A stretch of 64,000 bases of DNA from Thermaerobacter sp. PB12/4term (GTDB lineage Bacteria > Bacillota > Sulfobacillia > Thermaerobacterales > Thermaerobacteraceae): positions 1,736,001-1,800,000 of the forward strand of contig NZ_CP048407.1 in the NCBI RefSeq assembly GCF_003403315.2, written 5' to 3'. The position numbers and the translations under genes are program-made. Below, piece by piece: positions 17,605 through 26,205 of the stretch (the stretch's first letter is position 1; every line of letters starts with the position of its first letter). The notes beneath the pieces were generated by a model. The model was not told the origin of the DNA and did not search any database. It was given only the letters and a program-made list of their open reading frames with translations.

Positions 17605-17672
17605 ATTGTAACCCGGCGGCCCGGGCCGGCCGTTGCCGAATGGGCAAGAGGCTGTAAACGTTCTGTAAACGT
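17605..17672 (-). promoter_or_regulatory. htrA promoter with 11-base direct repeat (possible response-regulator site)
   Basis: On the minus strand, TACAAT at 17610-17605 is a good -10, but no -35 is visible at the right distance. Upstream lie two identical 10-base copies ACGTTTACAG (17672-17663 and 17661-17652), period 11. TTTACA-N5-TTTACA is the geometry used by OmpR/PhoP-family regulators. A weak -35 plus direct repeats fits an activator-dependent promoter. Confidence 0.5.
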
Positions 17673-17835
17673 GGAAGCCAGAGAAGACGATGGGGCCGGG
17701 CTTCCGCTCCGGGCCCCACCGCTGCGGGCCGCAGGGCCGGCAGGGCCAGGGCCGCGTGGCCGCCGGCCGGTCCGGCCCCACCGTCCCCTTCCTGTCTCGT
17801 CCGGTCCCGTACCTTCTCTAGCAGATGTCCCCGTC

Positions 17836-18020
17836 CGTCTCGTCAGGGCCGACGATCTGACGACGAACTCCCGCTCCTCCAACAACCTGCGCGGTTTCTG
17901 GCAGCCCATTACCGGCGGAATCAAGGAAGGCGAGACCTCGCGCGAGGCTTGCGTCCAGGAATCTATGAAGAAACGTCCCTGAGGGTGCGGGCTGAGGAGG
18001 TCCACCAAATTCAACCATCG
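17836..18020 (+). pseudogene. Remnant of a Nudix hydrolase gene, frameshifted and truncated
   Basis: One frame reads NNLRGFWQPITGGIKEGE followed by TSREACVQE, then runs into a stop. Shifting frame at about 17961 (one A appears missing after CAGGAA) continues as IYEETSLRVRAEEVHQIQ. Joined, this gives the Nudix box GGIKEGETSREACVQEIYEE, with FWQPITG before it as in NudB-like dATP/dihydroneopterin triphosphate pyrophosphatases. There is no credible start, and the C-terminal half is absent. Base composition is lower in GC than in neighbouring genes. It is a decayed fragment, not a functional gene. Confidence 0.7.
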
Positions 18021-18161
18021 TCTCCAGCCATTCTTCCGGGTGGCGGCCGCGCCCATCGATGGAGCCATTCAAGACGAACCGGCCCCAGGGCCCGGGGCAC
18101 CCCGCCCCCGCCCGCGCGCCCGTTTCCGGTCACCACGGAGGCCGGGCGCCCCCGGCCCCTA

Positions 18162-20513
18162 TCACGGTGCCGCCGGCGTTCCTGCCACCGGTGCCGCCGC
18201 CGCATCCCCCTGGTACAGCGGCACCAGCTCGCAGATGGCGTTGTAATCCGGCTCGCCGCAGTAGGGATCGCAGACGCCCATGGGGATCAACACGTTACCC
18301 TCAGGCCAGTGGACCTGCAGGTTGCCCGGCCGGATGCGGCTGATCCGCACCCGCCCGCGGAACTCGCCGTGGTCCGAACGCAGAAGGACCGGATCCCCGT
18401 CCTTCAGCCCCAGGCGCTCGGCGTCTTCCCGGGCCATGAACACCTGGTCGCGGCGGGCACCCGTCAGCGGGTCCACCTCGTCCCACACCATGCTGTTGAA
18501 CTGCTTGCCCCGGCGGGTGCTGACGCGGAACCGGCCCTCCGGTACGTCCTGTTCGGGCAGCGGCGCCGCCACGAAGCGGGCCTTGCCGTCAGGGGTGTTG
18601 AACCGGTTCCCCGCGCAGAGCAGCGGCCCGCCCCACTGGAACTGGTCGCCCTTCTTCCGCAGGTGCTGGATGCCGTCGTACAGGGGCACCGTGCGGGCGA
18701 TGTCCTCGCGGATCTGCTGGGGGCCTTCGTAACGAATGAGGTGCGCCCGCGCCGGGTCGACCCGCTCGGCGATGCGGACGGGGATCTCCCACTCGGGCCG
18801 GGCCTCGCCGATGCGGCGCCCGGGGATCTCCGGGCTGAAGATCACCCGCCGCTCGGTGGTGGTCTGGGTGACGCCCCCCGGCGTCTCGTAGCGGGTCGCC
18901 CCGGGCAGGATCACGTTCACGTCGGCCGGGTCCAGGAGCATCATGGGGTTGATCACGATGTCCTGGAAGACCCGCACCGGCACCCGCTCCAGGGCGGCCC
19001 GGACGTAGGCGGGGTCGGGCAGCGTCTCCAGGAAGTTGCCGCCCGCCGAGTAGAGCACGTCGATCTCCCCGCGGGACATGGCGTCGATGGCGGCGGTGGC
19101 CGTCAACCCGGGCCGGGCCGGCACCTCGAAGCCCCAGATGGCCTTCATCGCCTCCATGGTGGCCGGATCGCCCACGGGCCGGCCCATGCCGTAGCTGTTG
19201 GGCACGGCGCCCATCTCCGCCCCGCCCTGGACGCCCGAGTGCCCGCGGATGGGCACCAGGCCGCAGTGGGGCTTGCCGATCCGGCCCAGGGCCAGGGCCA
19301 GGTTGGAGATGGCCAGCACGTTGTGGGTGCCGTGGCGGTGCTGGGTGACGCCCATGCTCCAGACGGTGATGGAGGTGCGGGCCGCCGCGTAGAGTTCGGC
19401 GAAGCGGCGCATCTCCGCCACCGTCGTGCCCGCCGACTGCTCCAGTTCCTCCCAGGACAGCTCCCGCAAGAAGGCCGCCAGCTCGTCGAAGCCCGCGGTG
19501 TGCTCCCGGATGAAGGCGTGATCGAGACGGCCCGTCTCGACCAGGTGCTTGAGCGCCCCGTTGAAGAAGGCCACGTCCCCGCCCTGGTTGATCTGGAAGA
19601 ACTCGTCCATGATGCGGGTGCCGAAGAGGGCGCTCTCCACGCTGGAGGGAACCCAGTAGCGCTCCAGCCCCTCCTCCCGGTAGGGGTTGACCACGGCCAC
19701 CCGGGTCCCGGCCTTCTTGGCTTCGTAGAGGTACTTGGTGGTCACGGGCTGGTTGTTGGCCAGGTTCGTCCCCACCAGCACGATCAGGTCGCAGCCGATC
19801 CAGTCCTTGTAGGAGACGGTAGTGGCGCCGTAGCCGATGGTCTTGGCGAGGGCCGAGGTGCTGGGCGCGTGGCAGATGCGGGCGGCGTTGTCGATGTTGT
19901 TGGTTCCGAGGAACCGGGCCACCTTCTGGAACGCGAAGTAGGCCTCGTTGGGCATGCCGCGGGAGGTCATGTAGAAGTAGAGGCGGTCAGGGTCGCGATC
20001 GATGGTGCGCCGGATGCGGCCGGCCACCAGATCCAGGGCCTCGTCCCATGAGACCCGCCGGTAGCCCGGCTCGCCCTTGTGCCACACCATGGGGTAGGGC
20101 AGCCGTCCCAGTTGCCGCAGCTGGCGGCTGGTCAGCCGGCGCAGGGCGGCCGGGTCTTCCAGCACCCGCGGGTCCACGGCCGGCATGGTGTTGAGGCGCA
20201 ACATCTTCAGCCGGATGGTGCACAGGTGGATGCCGTCGATGGTCCAGTCCCGCAGGCCGCTGGTGCCGAGAGAGCAGCCGTCGCAGCAGCCGTCCCGCAG
20301 GATCCGCCAGGCGTAGCCCAGCTGATCGCGGTTCTCCCAGATGGTCCTGAGGATCTCCAGGTAGTGGTTGGGCCGCTGCTGGCCCATGCCGTAGGGCACA
20401 AGCCCGGCCCAGTTCCTGCGGTCGAACCGGCGGCGCCGTCCCTGGCCGGCGCCCGGCCGCTGCTGGGGCTCCTGGCCGGCGGCACCGGAGGCAGGCTCAA
20501 GCTCCGCCGCCAT
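18162..20513 (-). CDS. FdhF/YdeP-family molybdopterin oxidoreductase
   Basis: A 783-residue molybdenum enzyme of the formate-dehydrogenase-alpha-like (TIGR01701, YdeP) family. The N-terminus has Cys76, Cys77 and Cys80 (DGCCDGCSLG) and Cys98, consistent with an Fe-S site. The expected metal-ligand position is Cys214 in RICHAPSTSALAKTIGYGA. The rest follows the DMSO-reductase fold, with the C-terminal molybdopterin-binding barrel (VSTRRGKQFNSMVW onward). There is no twin-arginine signal, so it is cytoplasmic. ATG 20513 follows AAGGGAGGGAC. It lies in an operon with moeA-mobB and fdhD, which supply and sulfurate its cofactor. The substrate of YdeP-type enzymes is uncertain; true formate dehydrogenase activity is not shown. 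Confidence 0.88.
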   Translation of the reverse strand: MAAELEPASGAAGQEPQQRPGAGQGRRRRFDRRNWAGLVPYGMGQQRPNHYLEILRTIWENRDQLGYAWRILRDGCCDGCSLGTSGLRDWTIDGIHLCTIRLKMLRLNTMPAVDPRVLEDPAALRRLTSRQLRQLGRLPYPMVWHKGEPGYRRVSWDEALDLVAGRIRRTIDRDPDRLYFYMTSRGMPNEAYFAFQKVARFLGTNNIDNAARICHAPSTSALAKTIGYGATTVSYKDWIGCDLIVLVGTNLANNQPVTTKYLYEAKKAGTRVAVVNPYREEGLERYWVPSSVESALFGTRIMDEFFQINQGGDVAFFNGALKHLVETGRLDHAFIREHTAGFDELAAFLRELSWEELEQSAGTTVAEMRRFAELYAAARTSITVWSMGVTQHRHGTHNVLAISNLALALGRIGKPHCGLVPIRGHSGVQGGAEMGAVPNSYGMGRPVGDPATMEAMKAIWGFEVPARPGLTATAAIDAMSRGEIDVLYSAGGNFLETLPDPAYVRAALERVPVRVFQDIVINPMMLLDPADVNVILPGATRYETPGGVTQTTTERRVIFSPEIPGRRIGEARPEWEIPVRIAERVDPARAHLIRYEGPQQIREDIARTVPLYDGIQHLRKKGDQFQWGGPLLCAGNRFNTPDGKARFVAAPLPEQDVPEGRFRVSTRRGKQFNSMVWDEVDPLTGARRDQVFMAREDAERLGLKDGDPVLLRSDHGEFRGRVRISRIRPGNLQVHWPEGNVLIPMGVCDPYCGEPDYNAICELVPLYQGDAAAAPVAGTPAAP

Positions 20514-22722
20514 GACCGTCCCTCCCTTCCCGGGGCCCCACCGGCCCCGTTCCATTGCCTGAAGCCGTTCCAACCCGTTCCGTCCCGTCCTGGGCTCCGC
20601 TGCGTGGCCCGGCGACCCCGGCCCCCGGCGGCAAGGCAGTGGCCGCCGTCCCCGACGGTAGAGCGGGGGCCGCCCTCCCCAACGGCAGGGCGGGGGCGCA
20701 GGTGGCGAGCCACCGTTCCAGAGCCGCTGCCGCCGCCACCAGCTCCGCGGAGCCGAATCCCGGTGGCAGCCGGGTGATCACCTCCCCTGCCGGTTCGGTC
20801 TTGGGGTCGCCGGTGACGATCTCGGGCCAGCCGGCTCCGGCGCCCCCTTCCACCAGCACCAGATCGGGCAGTTCCCCGGCCAGTTGCCGGTATGCCGCCA
20901 CCAGCCGGGCAATCCAGCGGGTCCAGCCGGGGGCCGCTCCGGCCGGGCCACCCGGGGTTGCCGTCCCCGGGGCAGGCTGGCCGGCGCCGCCGGCCGGTCC
21001 GGCCTCGACGTCCGGGCCCGTGACGGTGCAGCCTGGGCCCGTGCCCTCAAGGCCCAGCAGCCGCAGGGCGGCCTCGCCGGGCCCCACCAGGGCCACGGCG
21101 GCGGCCCCCGCCTCCGCCAGCCGCTGGCTGTCGCTGCCGGGAACGTCCAGCGCGAAACCATGGGCTGCATGCTTCACCGCGAGGACCCGCAGGCCCCGGG
21201 CGGCCAGCAGGGCGATGAGCCCGGCCGCCGCCTGGGTCTTGCCGCTACCCGAGCGGCCGGTTACGGCCACCACCGGCGGCAGCGCGGGGGCGACGGGCCC
21301 GGCGGCAGGGGCGAGGGCTTGAGGGCGGTCCCGGCCCCCGGCGCTGCCGGGCCAGGCCCGGTGGTCGCGGCCCCCGGCACTGGCGGGCCGGGCCCGGTGG
21401 TCCCGGCTCGCCAGGAACCAGTCCGGCCAGCACCGGTCCTCGGGCGCCTCCAGATCCAGAGCCTCGACCCAATTCCCCGGCTCCGGCACCGGCTGCCCGG
21501 CCCGCCGGTACAGCAGGGCATTGGCCTGGCCCACACCCACCAGCCGCCCCCTGGCGGGCACCAGCGGCTCCACGGTCTCTGCCGCCCGGTCCAGCCGGGC
21601 CCACAGGACCCGGGTCCGGTCGCTTCCCCGGGGCCAGGGACCGGCCAGTTGCACCCCCACCACCGGGCGGGCGATGGCCCGCTGCCCGGCCAGGCGAAGC
21701 AAGAAGGGGCGCACCAGCACCTCGAAGACGGCCAGGCAGGCCGCGGGGCTGCCCGGCAACCCCACCGCCCACACCGGGCCCAGGCGCCCGGCGAAGAAGG
21801 GGCCACCGGGTTTGAGATCGATCCGGCCCAGCACCCGGCGGCAGCCCAGATCCAGCCAGGCGCGGGCCACCCGGTCCCGGGGCCCCACCGACACGCCGCC
21901 GGTGGTGATCACCACGTCGGCGCCCGCGGCGACCGCCCGCTCGAGGGCCGCCCGCAGGGCGGCCGGTTCGTCGGGAAGGATCCCGGCCGCCTCGACCAGA
22001 AAGCCCAGGGATTCCAGGGCGGCGGCCAGGGTGAGGAGGTTGCTGTTGGGCACGGCGGCGGGCTGGGCTGGGGGTGACCAGCGGCCCGCCGGCACCAGCT
22101 CGTCCCCGGTGGCGAAGAGCAACACCCGCGGCCGGCGGCGGACCTTCACCCAGCCCACACCGGCGGCGGCCAGCAGGCCCGCCAGCCGCGGGGTGATGCG
22201 CTCGCCCTCCGCGACCAGCAGCTGGCCGGGCAGCACGTCTTCCCCCGGCGGGGCCACGTGGCGGCCCGCCGGGAGCCAGGTGGCCACTTCCACGAATTCC
22301 CCCGCCCGGCAGGCCTGCTCGATGGGCACCACCACGTCCGCACCCCGCGGCAGCAGGGCGCCGGTGGACACCTGCCAGGCTTGGCCCGCCCCCACCTCCT
22401 GCCCGGCCACCGGACCTGCCGGCTCGTCCCCCGCTCCTTCGCCAGATCCAGCGGGCCCGGGTCCCGGCCCCGCATCCACGCCGGCCCAGCGGCGCCCGGC
22501 CAGCCGCATCCGGGCGGGCCGCCCGGGTGCCGCGCCCGCCAGGTCGGTGGCGCGGCAGGCAAAGCCGTCCATCATCACCCGCGGCGCCACCGGCACCGGC
22601 CAGGGCGCCTTGACGGGCTCGGCGGCGATGCGGCCCGCCGCCCGCACCACCGGCACCTGCTCGCCGGGCACGGGCACGGCGGCATTCAGCAGGATGGCGA
22701 AGGCCTGGTCCAGGGGGATCAC
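20497..22722 (-). CDS. MoeA-MobB fusion: molybdopterin molybdenumtransferase plus guanine-dinucleotide adapter
   Basis: One chain joins two steps of molybdenum cofactor assembly. Residues about 1-400 are MoeA, which inserts molybdate into molybdopterin (MMDGFACRATDL, STGALLPRGADVVVPIE, VVITTGGVSVGPRD, GLPGSPAACL). Residues about 480-680 are MobB, a P-loop protein aiding MGD formation (AVTGRSGSGKTQ, VKHAAHGF, LVLVEGGAGAGWPEI). A linker with a 12-residue tandem repeat (RDHRARPASAGG) joins them, and a Gly-rich tail of about 60 residues ends the chain. GTG 22722 is chosen because GGGAGG lies 7 bases upstream; GTG 22737 is also possible. It overlaps the oxidoreductase start by 17 bases. Confidence 0.88.
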   Translation of the reverse strand: MIPLDQAFAILLNAAVPVPGEQVPVVRAAGRIAAEPVKAPWPVPVAPRVMMDGFACRATDLAGAAPGRPARMRLAGRRWAGVDAGPGPGPAGSGEGAGDEPAGPVAGQEVGAGQAWQVSTGALLPRGADVVVPIEQACRAGEFVEVATWLPAGRHVAPPGEDVLPGQLLVAEGERITPRLAGLLAAAGVGWVKVRRRPRVLLFATGDELVPAGRWSPPAQPAAVPNSNLLTLAAALESLGFLVEAAGILPDEPAALRAALERAVAAGADVVITTGGVSVGPRDRVARAWLDLGCRRVLGRIDLKPGGPFFAGRLGPVWAVGLPGSPAACLAVFEVLVRPFLLRLAGQRAIARPVVGVQLAGPWPRGSDRTRVLWARLDRAAETVEPLVPARGRLVGVGQANALLYRRAGQPVPEPGNWVEALDLEAPEDRCWPDWFLASRDHRARPASAGGRDHRAWPGSAGGRDRPQALAPAAGPVAPALPPVVAVTGRSGSGKTQAAAGLIALLAARGLRVLAVKHAAHGFALDVPGSDSQRLAEAGAAAVALVGPGEAALRLLGLEGTGPGCTVTGPDVEAGPAGGAGQPAPGTATPGGPAGAAPGWTRWIARLVAAYRQLAGELPDLVLVEGGAGAGWPEIVTGDPKTEPAGEVITRLPPGFGSAELVAAAAALERWLATCAPALPLGRAAPALPSGTAATALPPGAGVAGPRSGAQDGTERVGTASGNGTGPVGPREGRDGHGGGA
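21328..21406. repeat. 36-base tandem repeat inside moeA-mobB
   Basis: Two near-identical 36-base units (21328-21363 and 21364-21399) and the start of a third occur in the linker between the MoeA and MobB domains. They encode RDHRARPASAGG and RDHRAWPGSAGG on the minus strand. The repeat keeps the frame, so it is a flexible linker likely to vary in copy number. Confidence 0.85.
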
Positions 22723-22845
22723 GGTCACGCCTCCCACCGGTCCGCGGCCACCTACCGGCAGCCGGTTGTCCCGCCTGGCCCGGCAGACCCTGCCGGGCCG
22801 GCGGACCCGGCCAGCCCGGCCGGTCCGGCCGGTTCCGCCCCCGGC

Positions 22846-23745
22846 CTAGCCCGGGGTGGCGGCGGGATGGCCCACCCGGGCAGCGCCTGTGTAGACGTTG
22901 AACCGGTCGCCCCGGGCAAAGCCGATCAGGGTCAGGCCGAACTCGCGGGCCGCGTCGCAGGCCAGGCTGGACGGGGCGGAGACGGCCACCACCACCGGGA
23001 TGCCGGCCACCACCGCCTTCTGGACGATCTCAAAGCTGGCCCGGCCGCTGACCATGAGGATGGTGTCTGCCAGGGGCGTCCGCCCCTGCAGGAAGAAGTG
23101 GCCGATGAGCTTGTCGGTGGCGTTGTGGCGGCCGACGTCTTCCCGCAGGGCCAGGAGCCGCCCGTCCAGGTCGAAGAGGGCTGCCGCGTGCAGTCCGCCC
23201 GTGCGATCGAACAGCGCCTGCTGCCGGCGCAGGGTCTCGCCCAGGGTGGCCAGGACCTCTGGCCGGACCATGGCGGCCCGGGGCTGCGGCAGGACGCAGG
23301 CCCCCCGGCTGTGGATGGCCTCCAGCGATGCCTTGCCGCAGACGCCGCAACTGGAGGTGGTGTAGAAGTTCCGTTGCAGGGTCCGTGGTTCGACGGTCAC
23401 ACCCGGCCGCAACCAGACGTTGACGATATTGTACTGCTGGTCGCCGTCCACGCCGGGATCGGTGCAATAGGTGATGGCTGCGATCTGGTGGGGGTCGTCC
23501 AGGAGTCCTTCGGTGAAGAGGAACCCGCCCGCCAGCTCGAAATCGTGCCCCGGCGTCCGCATGGTCACGGCCACCCGCACCGGTTCGTCCTGGCCGGCCG
23601 GGCGCAAGCGGATCTCCAGGGGCTCTTCCGTCACCAGCACGTCGTCGGCCCACCGGCAGCGGCCCTGCTGCCACCGCTGCACCCGCCGGCGGACCGTGCT
23701 GGCCCGCACCGCCTCCACCGCCGTTCCCCTCCCCCACAGGTGCAC
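22846..23745 (-). CDS. fdhD: FdhD sulfurtransferase for molybdoenzyme activation
   Basis: FdhD passes sulfur from a cysteine desulfurase to the molybdenum cofactor of formate-dehydrogenase-type enzymes. The 299-residue protein has the functional CxxC in TTSSCGVCGKASLEAI and the conserved RTPGHDFELAGGFLFTEG, EDVGRHNATDKLIG and SGRASFEIVQK segments. The start is uncertain: GTG 23745 gives full length, while GTG 23718 has the better ribosome-binding site (GGGAGGGG, 7 bases away). It heads the operon fdhD, moeA-mobB, oxidoreductase, fitting its role of activating the last-encoded enzyme. Confidence 0.93.
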   Translation of the reverse strand: MHLWGRGTAVEAVRASTVRRRVQRWQQGRCRWADDVLVTEEPLEIRLRPAGQDEPVRVAVTMRTPGHDFELAGGFLFTEGLLDDPHQIAAITYCTDPGVDGDQQYNIVNVWLRPGVTVEPRTLQRNFYTTSSCGVCGKASLEAIHSRGACVLPQPRAAMVRPEVLATLGETLRRQQALFDRTGGLHAAALFDLDGRLLALREDVGRHNATDKLIGHFFLQGRTPLADTILMVSGRASFEIVQKAVVAGIPVVVAVSAPSSLACDAAREFGLTLIGFARGDRFNVYTGAARVGHPAATPG

Positions 23746-23889
23746 GCGGTGTTGCCAGGCATCATTCGACCAGGCCCTGGCACCTCAAGCCGGGCCGGGG
23801 CCGTGGGCCGCCCCCGCTCGGAAAGCGCCGCCCCGCGGTGGGAGCCGCTGGCCCGTGGTTTGAGCGGCCGCCCCGCTACGTTAGACTTG

Positions 23890-23917
23890 ATTCTACCAGA
23901 AGGACCCAGGGGCGCAA
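23890..23917 (-). promoter_or_regulatory. Possible promoter of the fdhD operon
   Basis: Minus strand TAGAAT (23895-23890) is a 5/6 -10, with TTGCGC 16 bases upstream. It lies in the only AT-rich patch of the 360-base gap between fdhD and mobA. Apart from this patch and some short GGGGTC-type repeats near 23990-24030, I see nothing in the gap. Confidence 0.45.
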
Positions 23918-24105
23918 GGTCCTGGCCCCGGGGGTGCCGGACGTCGAAGCCCGGCCGAAGGGTCGGGGGTCCGGCGGGCGGAGGATTGTCAGGGGATCAG
24001 GGGTTCGGGAGTCCGGGGGTCAGGGGTAGGGCGGTCCCGGTACCTGGTATGCCCAGGGAAACGGGCCCGAAGAGGAGCGGAACCGGACCAGGGGGAGAGA
24101 ACTGG

Positions 24106-24822
24106 ATGAACCGGCTCCACCCGCCGCATCCCGGCAGCCAGGAGGATAGGCCGCTGCCCACTGCCGGCGTCAAGGAGACGGGGCCGCTGCCCGCCGCCGG
24201 CGTCATCCTGGCCGGGGGCCTCAGCCGGCGCATGGGCCGGGACAAGGCCCTGCTCCCTACGCCGGACGGCCCCCTGATCCTCCGCATCGCAGGCATCCTG
24301 GCCTCGTTCTGCGCCCAGGTGCTGGTGGTCGACCGGCCCCCCGGCCGTTACGGTGGTCTGGGCCTGCCGCTGGTCCTGGACCGTTACTCGGGCCTGGGGC
24401 CCCTGGCCGGCCTCCACGCGGGCCTGGAGGCCATGGCCTACCCCTACGGCCTGTTCGTCGCCTGCGACATGCCCGGCCTGACCCCTGCCGTGGGTCGCTT
24501 CCTACTAGGTGAGGCGCTGGCGGCCGCTGCCGCCGGCGGCGCGCCCGACGCGGTGGTCCCCCTGCGGGATGGGCGCCCCGAACCGCTCCTGGCCGTCTAC
24601 TCCCGGCGCCTGGCGCCGCGGGTCCGGCGCCGGCTGGAGCAAGGGGGCGGTCCCCTGCGGTCCCTGCTGAACGAACCCGACCTTCGGGTGCTCTGGGTGG
24701 CCGAAAACCGCCTGCGCCAGATCGATGCGGCCCTTTCCGCCCTGACGAACCTGAACACCCCGGACGACTGGGCCGCCTGGACCCGCCGGATGTCCCCTCC
24801 CGCCGGCTCGTCTACCCTGTGA
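24106..24822 (+). CDS. mobA: Molybdenum cofactor guanylyltransferase
   Basis: MobA links GMP from GTP to molybdopterin, making the MGD cofactor used by the divergent FdhF-type enzyme. After a 30-residue leader, the nucleotidyltransferase signature AGVILAGGLSRRMGRDKALL appears, then LGPLAGLHAGLEAM and the metal-binding FVACDMPGLTP. ATG 24106 is preceded by GGGGGAGAGA. The length of 238 residues is normal apart from the leader. It stands alone on the plus strand, back to back with the fdhD operon, so the two units together encode MGD synthesis and use. Confidence 0.92.
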   Translation: MNRLHPPHPGSQEDRPLPTAGVKETGPLPAAGVILAGGLSRRMGRDKALLPTPDGPLILRIAGILASFCAQVLVVDRPPGRYGGLGLPLVLDRYSGLGPLAGLHAGLEAMAYPYGLFVACDMPGLTPAVGRFLLGEALAAAAAGGAPDAVVPLRDGRPEPLLAVYSRRLAPRVRRRLEQGGGPLRSLLNEPDLRVLWVAENRLRQIDAALSALTNLNTPDDWAAWTRRMSPPAGSSTL

Positions 24823-25350
24823 GGGCCTAGTAGGGCCGTGGCGCCGCTACCAGGACCTGGGACATATTGGGAGGAGTGGGGCGGTTGCCGCAGATCCAAC
24901 GAGTTGGTCGCTTGTTGCTGCAGTGATTGTGATGCAGCCCAAAGATGAGGTTCGGCGCCGGAACTTCCTGCTGGTTCAAATCTCGTCATATATCGACGGC
25001 CACATATTCTGCTGCCTCCTTGCCAGCCGACACCACCGTCGGAAAGACGCGCGTTCCATCCCGTAGAGCTCCGGTCCCGCGCTGGCCGGTATGACCTGCT
25101 CGGGCTTCGACCCGTACGGTTCCACAAGCTCCAAATCATAGTAGACAGCTTCCTTAGGTCATGTAGGAACGCCACAGCAGGTGGCGAAGGGGATTAGGGT
25201 AATCGGGGTCAGCCTCATGGCGCTAATGGAGACTGACAAGAAGGCAGCCGATAACCTGTGAACGGAAGGCGTGATGCCCTTGCAAACGATACAGTGAAGA
25301 TGCATCGACGTAATCCCTTGCTGTACGGTCGCGCGCTAAGGAAGGGATGA
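24823..25350. other. Lower-GC, gene-poor region with a possible gene remnant
   Basis: GC content drops visibly here. I find no complete gene. On the minus strand between about 25150 and 24975 there is a stop-bounded stretch that reads YYDLELVEPYGSKPEQVIPA and continues in a protein-like way, but it has no start codon or ribosome-binding site and no family I know. No terminator or RNA was recognised. Together with the truncated lipoprotein gene downstream, it looks like a decay scar. Confidence 0.4.
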
Positions 25351-25698
25351 ATGGTGAAGAAGATGGTGGCCACGGTGATGATCGGAGCGGTCCTGGTCGG
25401 TATGGCCGGATGCACATGGGGCCGATTCGAATCATCGGTGTCGGAACAGCCTTCGGAGCAGGTTGCCGGTGGGAGCCACTCCGAAGAGTCCGAGGCGGTG
25501 GACGCCAAACCGCTGGAGCTTCCTATGTATGACGTTATCGACCAGGAAGAGATGAAGGTTCCCACCGCGAAGCTGGGCGAGGAGCTTCAGGTCGGGCCGG
25601 TGACAGTGATAGCACGGCTGCAATGGGCGACCAATTTCCCAATCGATGAAGACAAGCTTGCCCTATTCCAGATTCGTGTTCGCGTTGAGAATCTATGA
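25351..25698 (+). CDS. Short lipoprotein, probably C-terminally truncated
   Basis: A 115-residue protein with a clear lipoprotein signal: basic start MVKKM, hydrophobic core and lipobox VGMAGC (Cys21). After a Ser/Glu-rich linker, residues about 75-115 (LGEELQVGPVTVIARLQWAT onward) resemble the first strands of a DUF4352/telokinin-like beta domain. The frame ends at RVRVENL, where such domains normally continue for 70-80 residues, and no continuation is found in other frames. AAGGAAGGG precedes the ATG. Lower GC than its surroundings suggests acquisition or relaxed selection. It may be a pseudogene. Confidence 0.55.
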   Translation: MVKKMVATVMIGAVLVGMAGCTWGRFESSVSEQPSEQVAGGSHSEESEAVDAKPLELPMYDVIDQEEMKVPTAKLGEELQVGPVTVIARLQWATNFPIDEDKLALFQIRVRVENL

Positions 25699-26205
25699 TG
25701 GGAAATGATCCCCCGATGCCGTGGATGTCGTTGAAACCAGGAAGTGCGGGGGGCCTCCTCCAGGAACGCGGGGAATTCCGAGCTGGGCACAACCTGATCC
25801 GCCAGTCCCGGGTGGTGCGTAGCGGGTCACCCATTCCATCCCGATGCGACTTCATGTGTGCAACGTCTCACCGGATGAGCCCGTTCCCACCATCCATCAT
25901 CAAGTCAAGCTGTCTCTCCTCCCCTCCGCGCGAGCACGCGAACCGCCCGGCGCACCCCTATGGGCGGAAGGATGAGGGGAGTACAGGCAAAAACGTCGGG
26001 CCGAGCCCAGACATTAAGCACCCCCAGGCCGGGCTGCACCCCCCCGGTAGTCCACCCCACCAGTGCCCCGCCCTCGCCCCACGACGCCCGCCCGTCCCGC
26101 CCCGCCCCGGGCAGGGGCTACCGCCCCGGGCGTTGAAGTCCCCGCCGGGGATCGCCGCCCTCCGGCCTGGGGACGGCGGGCGGCAGCGTCACGGGAGGGA
26201 TCGGC
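25699..26205. other. Gene-free stretch before paaK
   Basis: No gene, RNA or terminator could be supported. The first 230 bases continue the lower-GC composition of the preceding region; from about 25930 the composition returns to the high GC of the genome. The paaK ribosome-binding site GGGAGGG lies at its end. Confidence 0.5.

Noticed and set aside
17818-18072. Minus-strand open frame of 84 codons in the htrA upstream gap
   Set aside because: The same DNA reads as a Nudix box on the plus strand, which is far more specific; the minus frame has no ribosome-binding site or similarity.
22738-24105. Molybdenum cofactor (moco) riboswitch near moeA-mobB, fdhD or mobA
   Set aside because: I looked for a structured leader in both spacers and saw no recognisable conserved moco-RNA core; a covariance search would be needed.
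24975-25000. GGTTCAAATC resembling a tRNA T-loop
   Set aside because: The flanking bases cannot form a T-stem, and no D-arm, anticodon arm or acceptor stem could be found around it.
24597-25175. Long minus-strand open frame overlapping mobA (192 codons)
   Set aside because: More than a third of it is antisense to mobA, it has no good ribosome-binding site, and its sequence resembles no family. High GC makes long antisense frames common.
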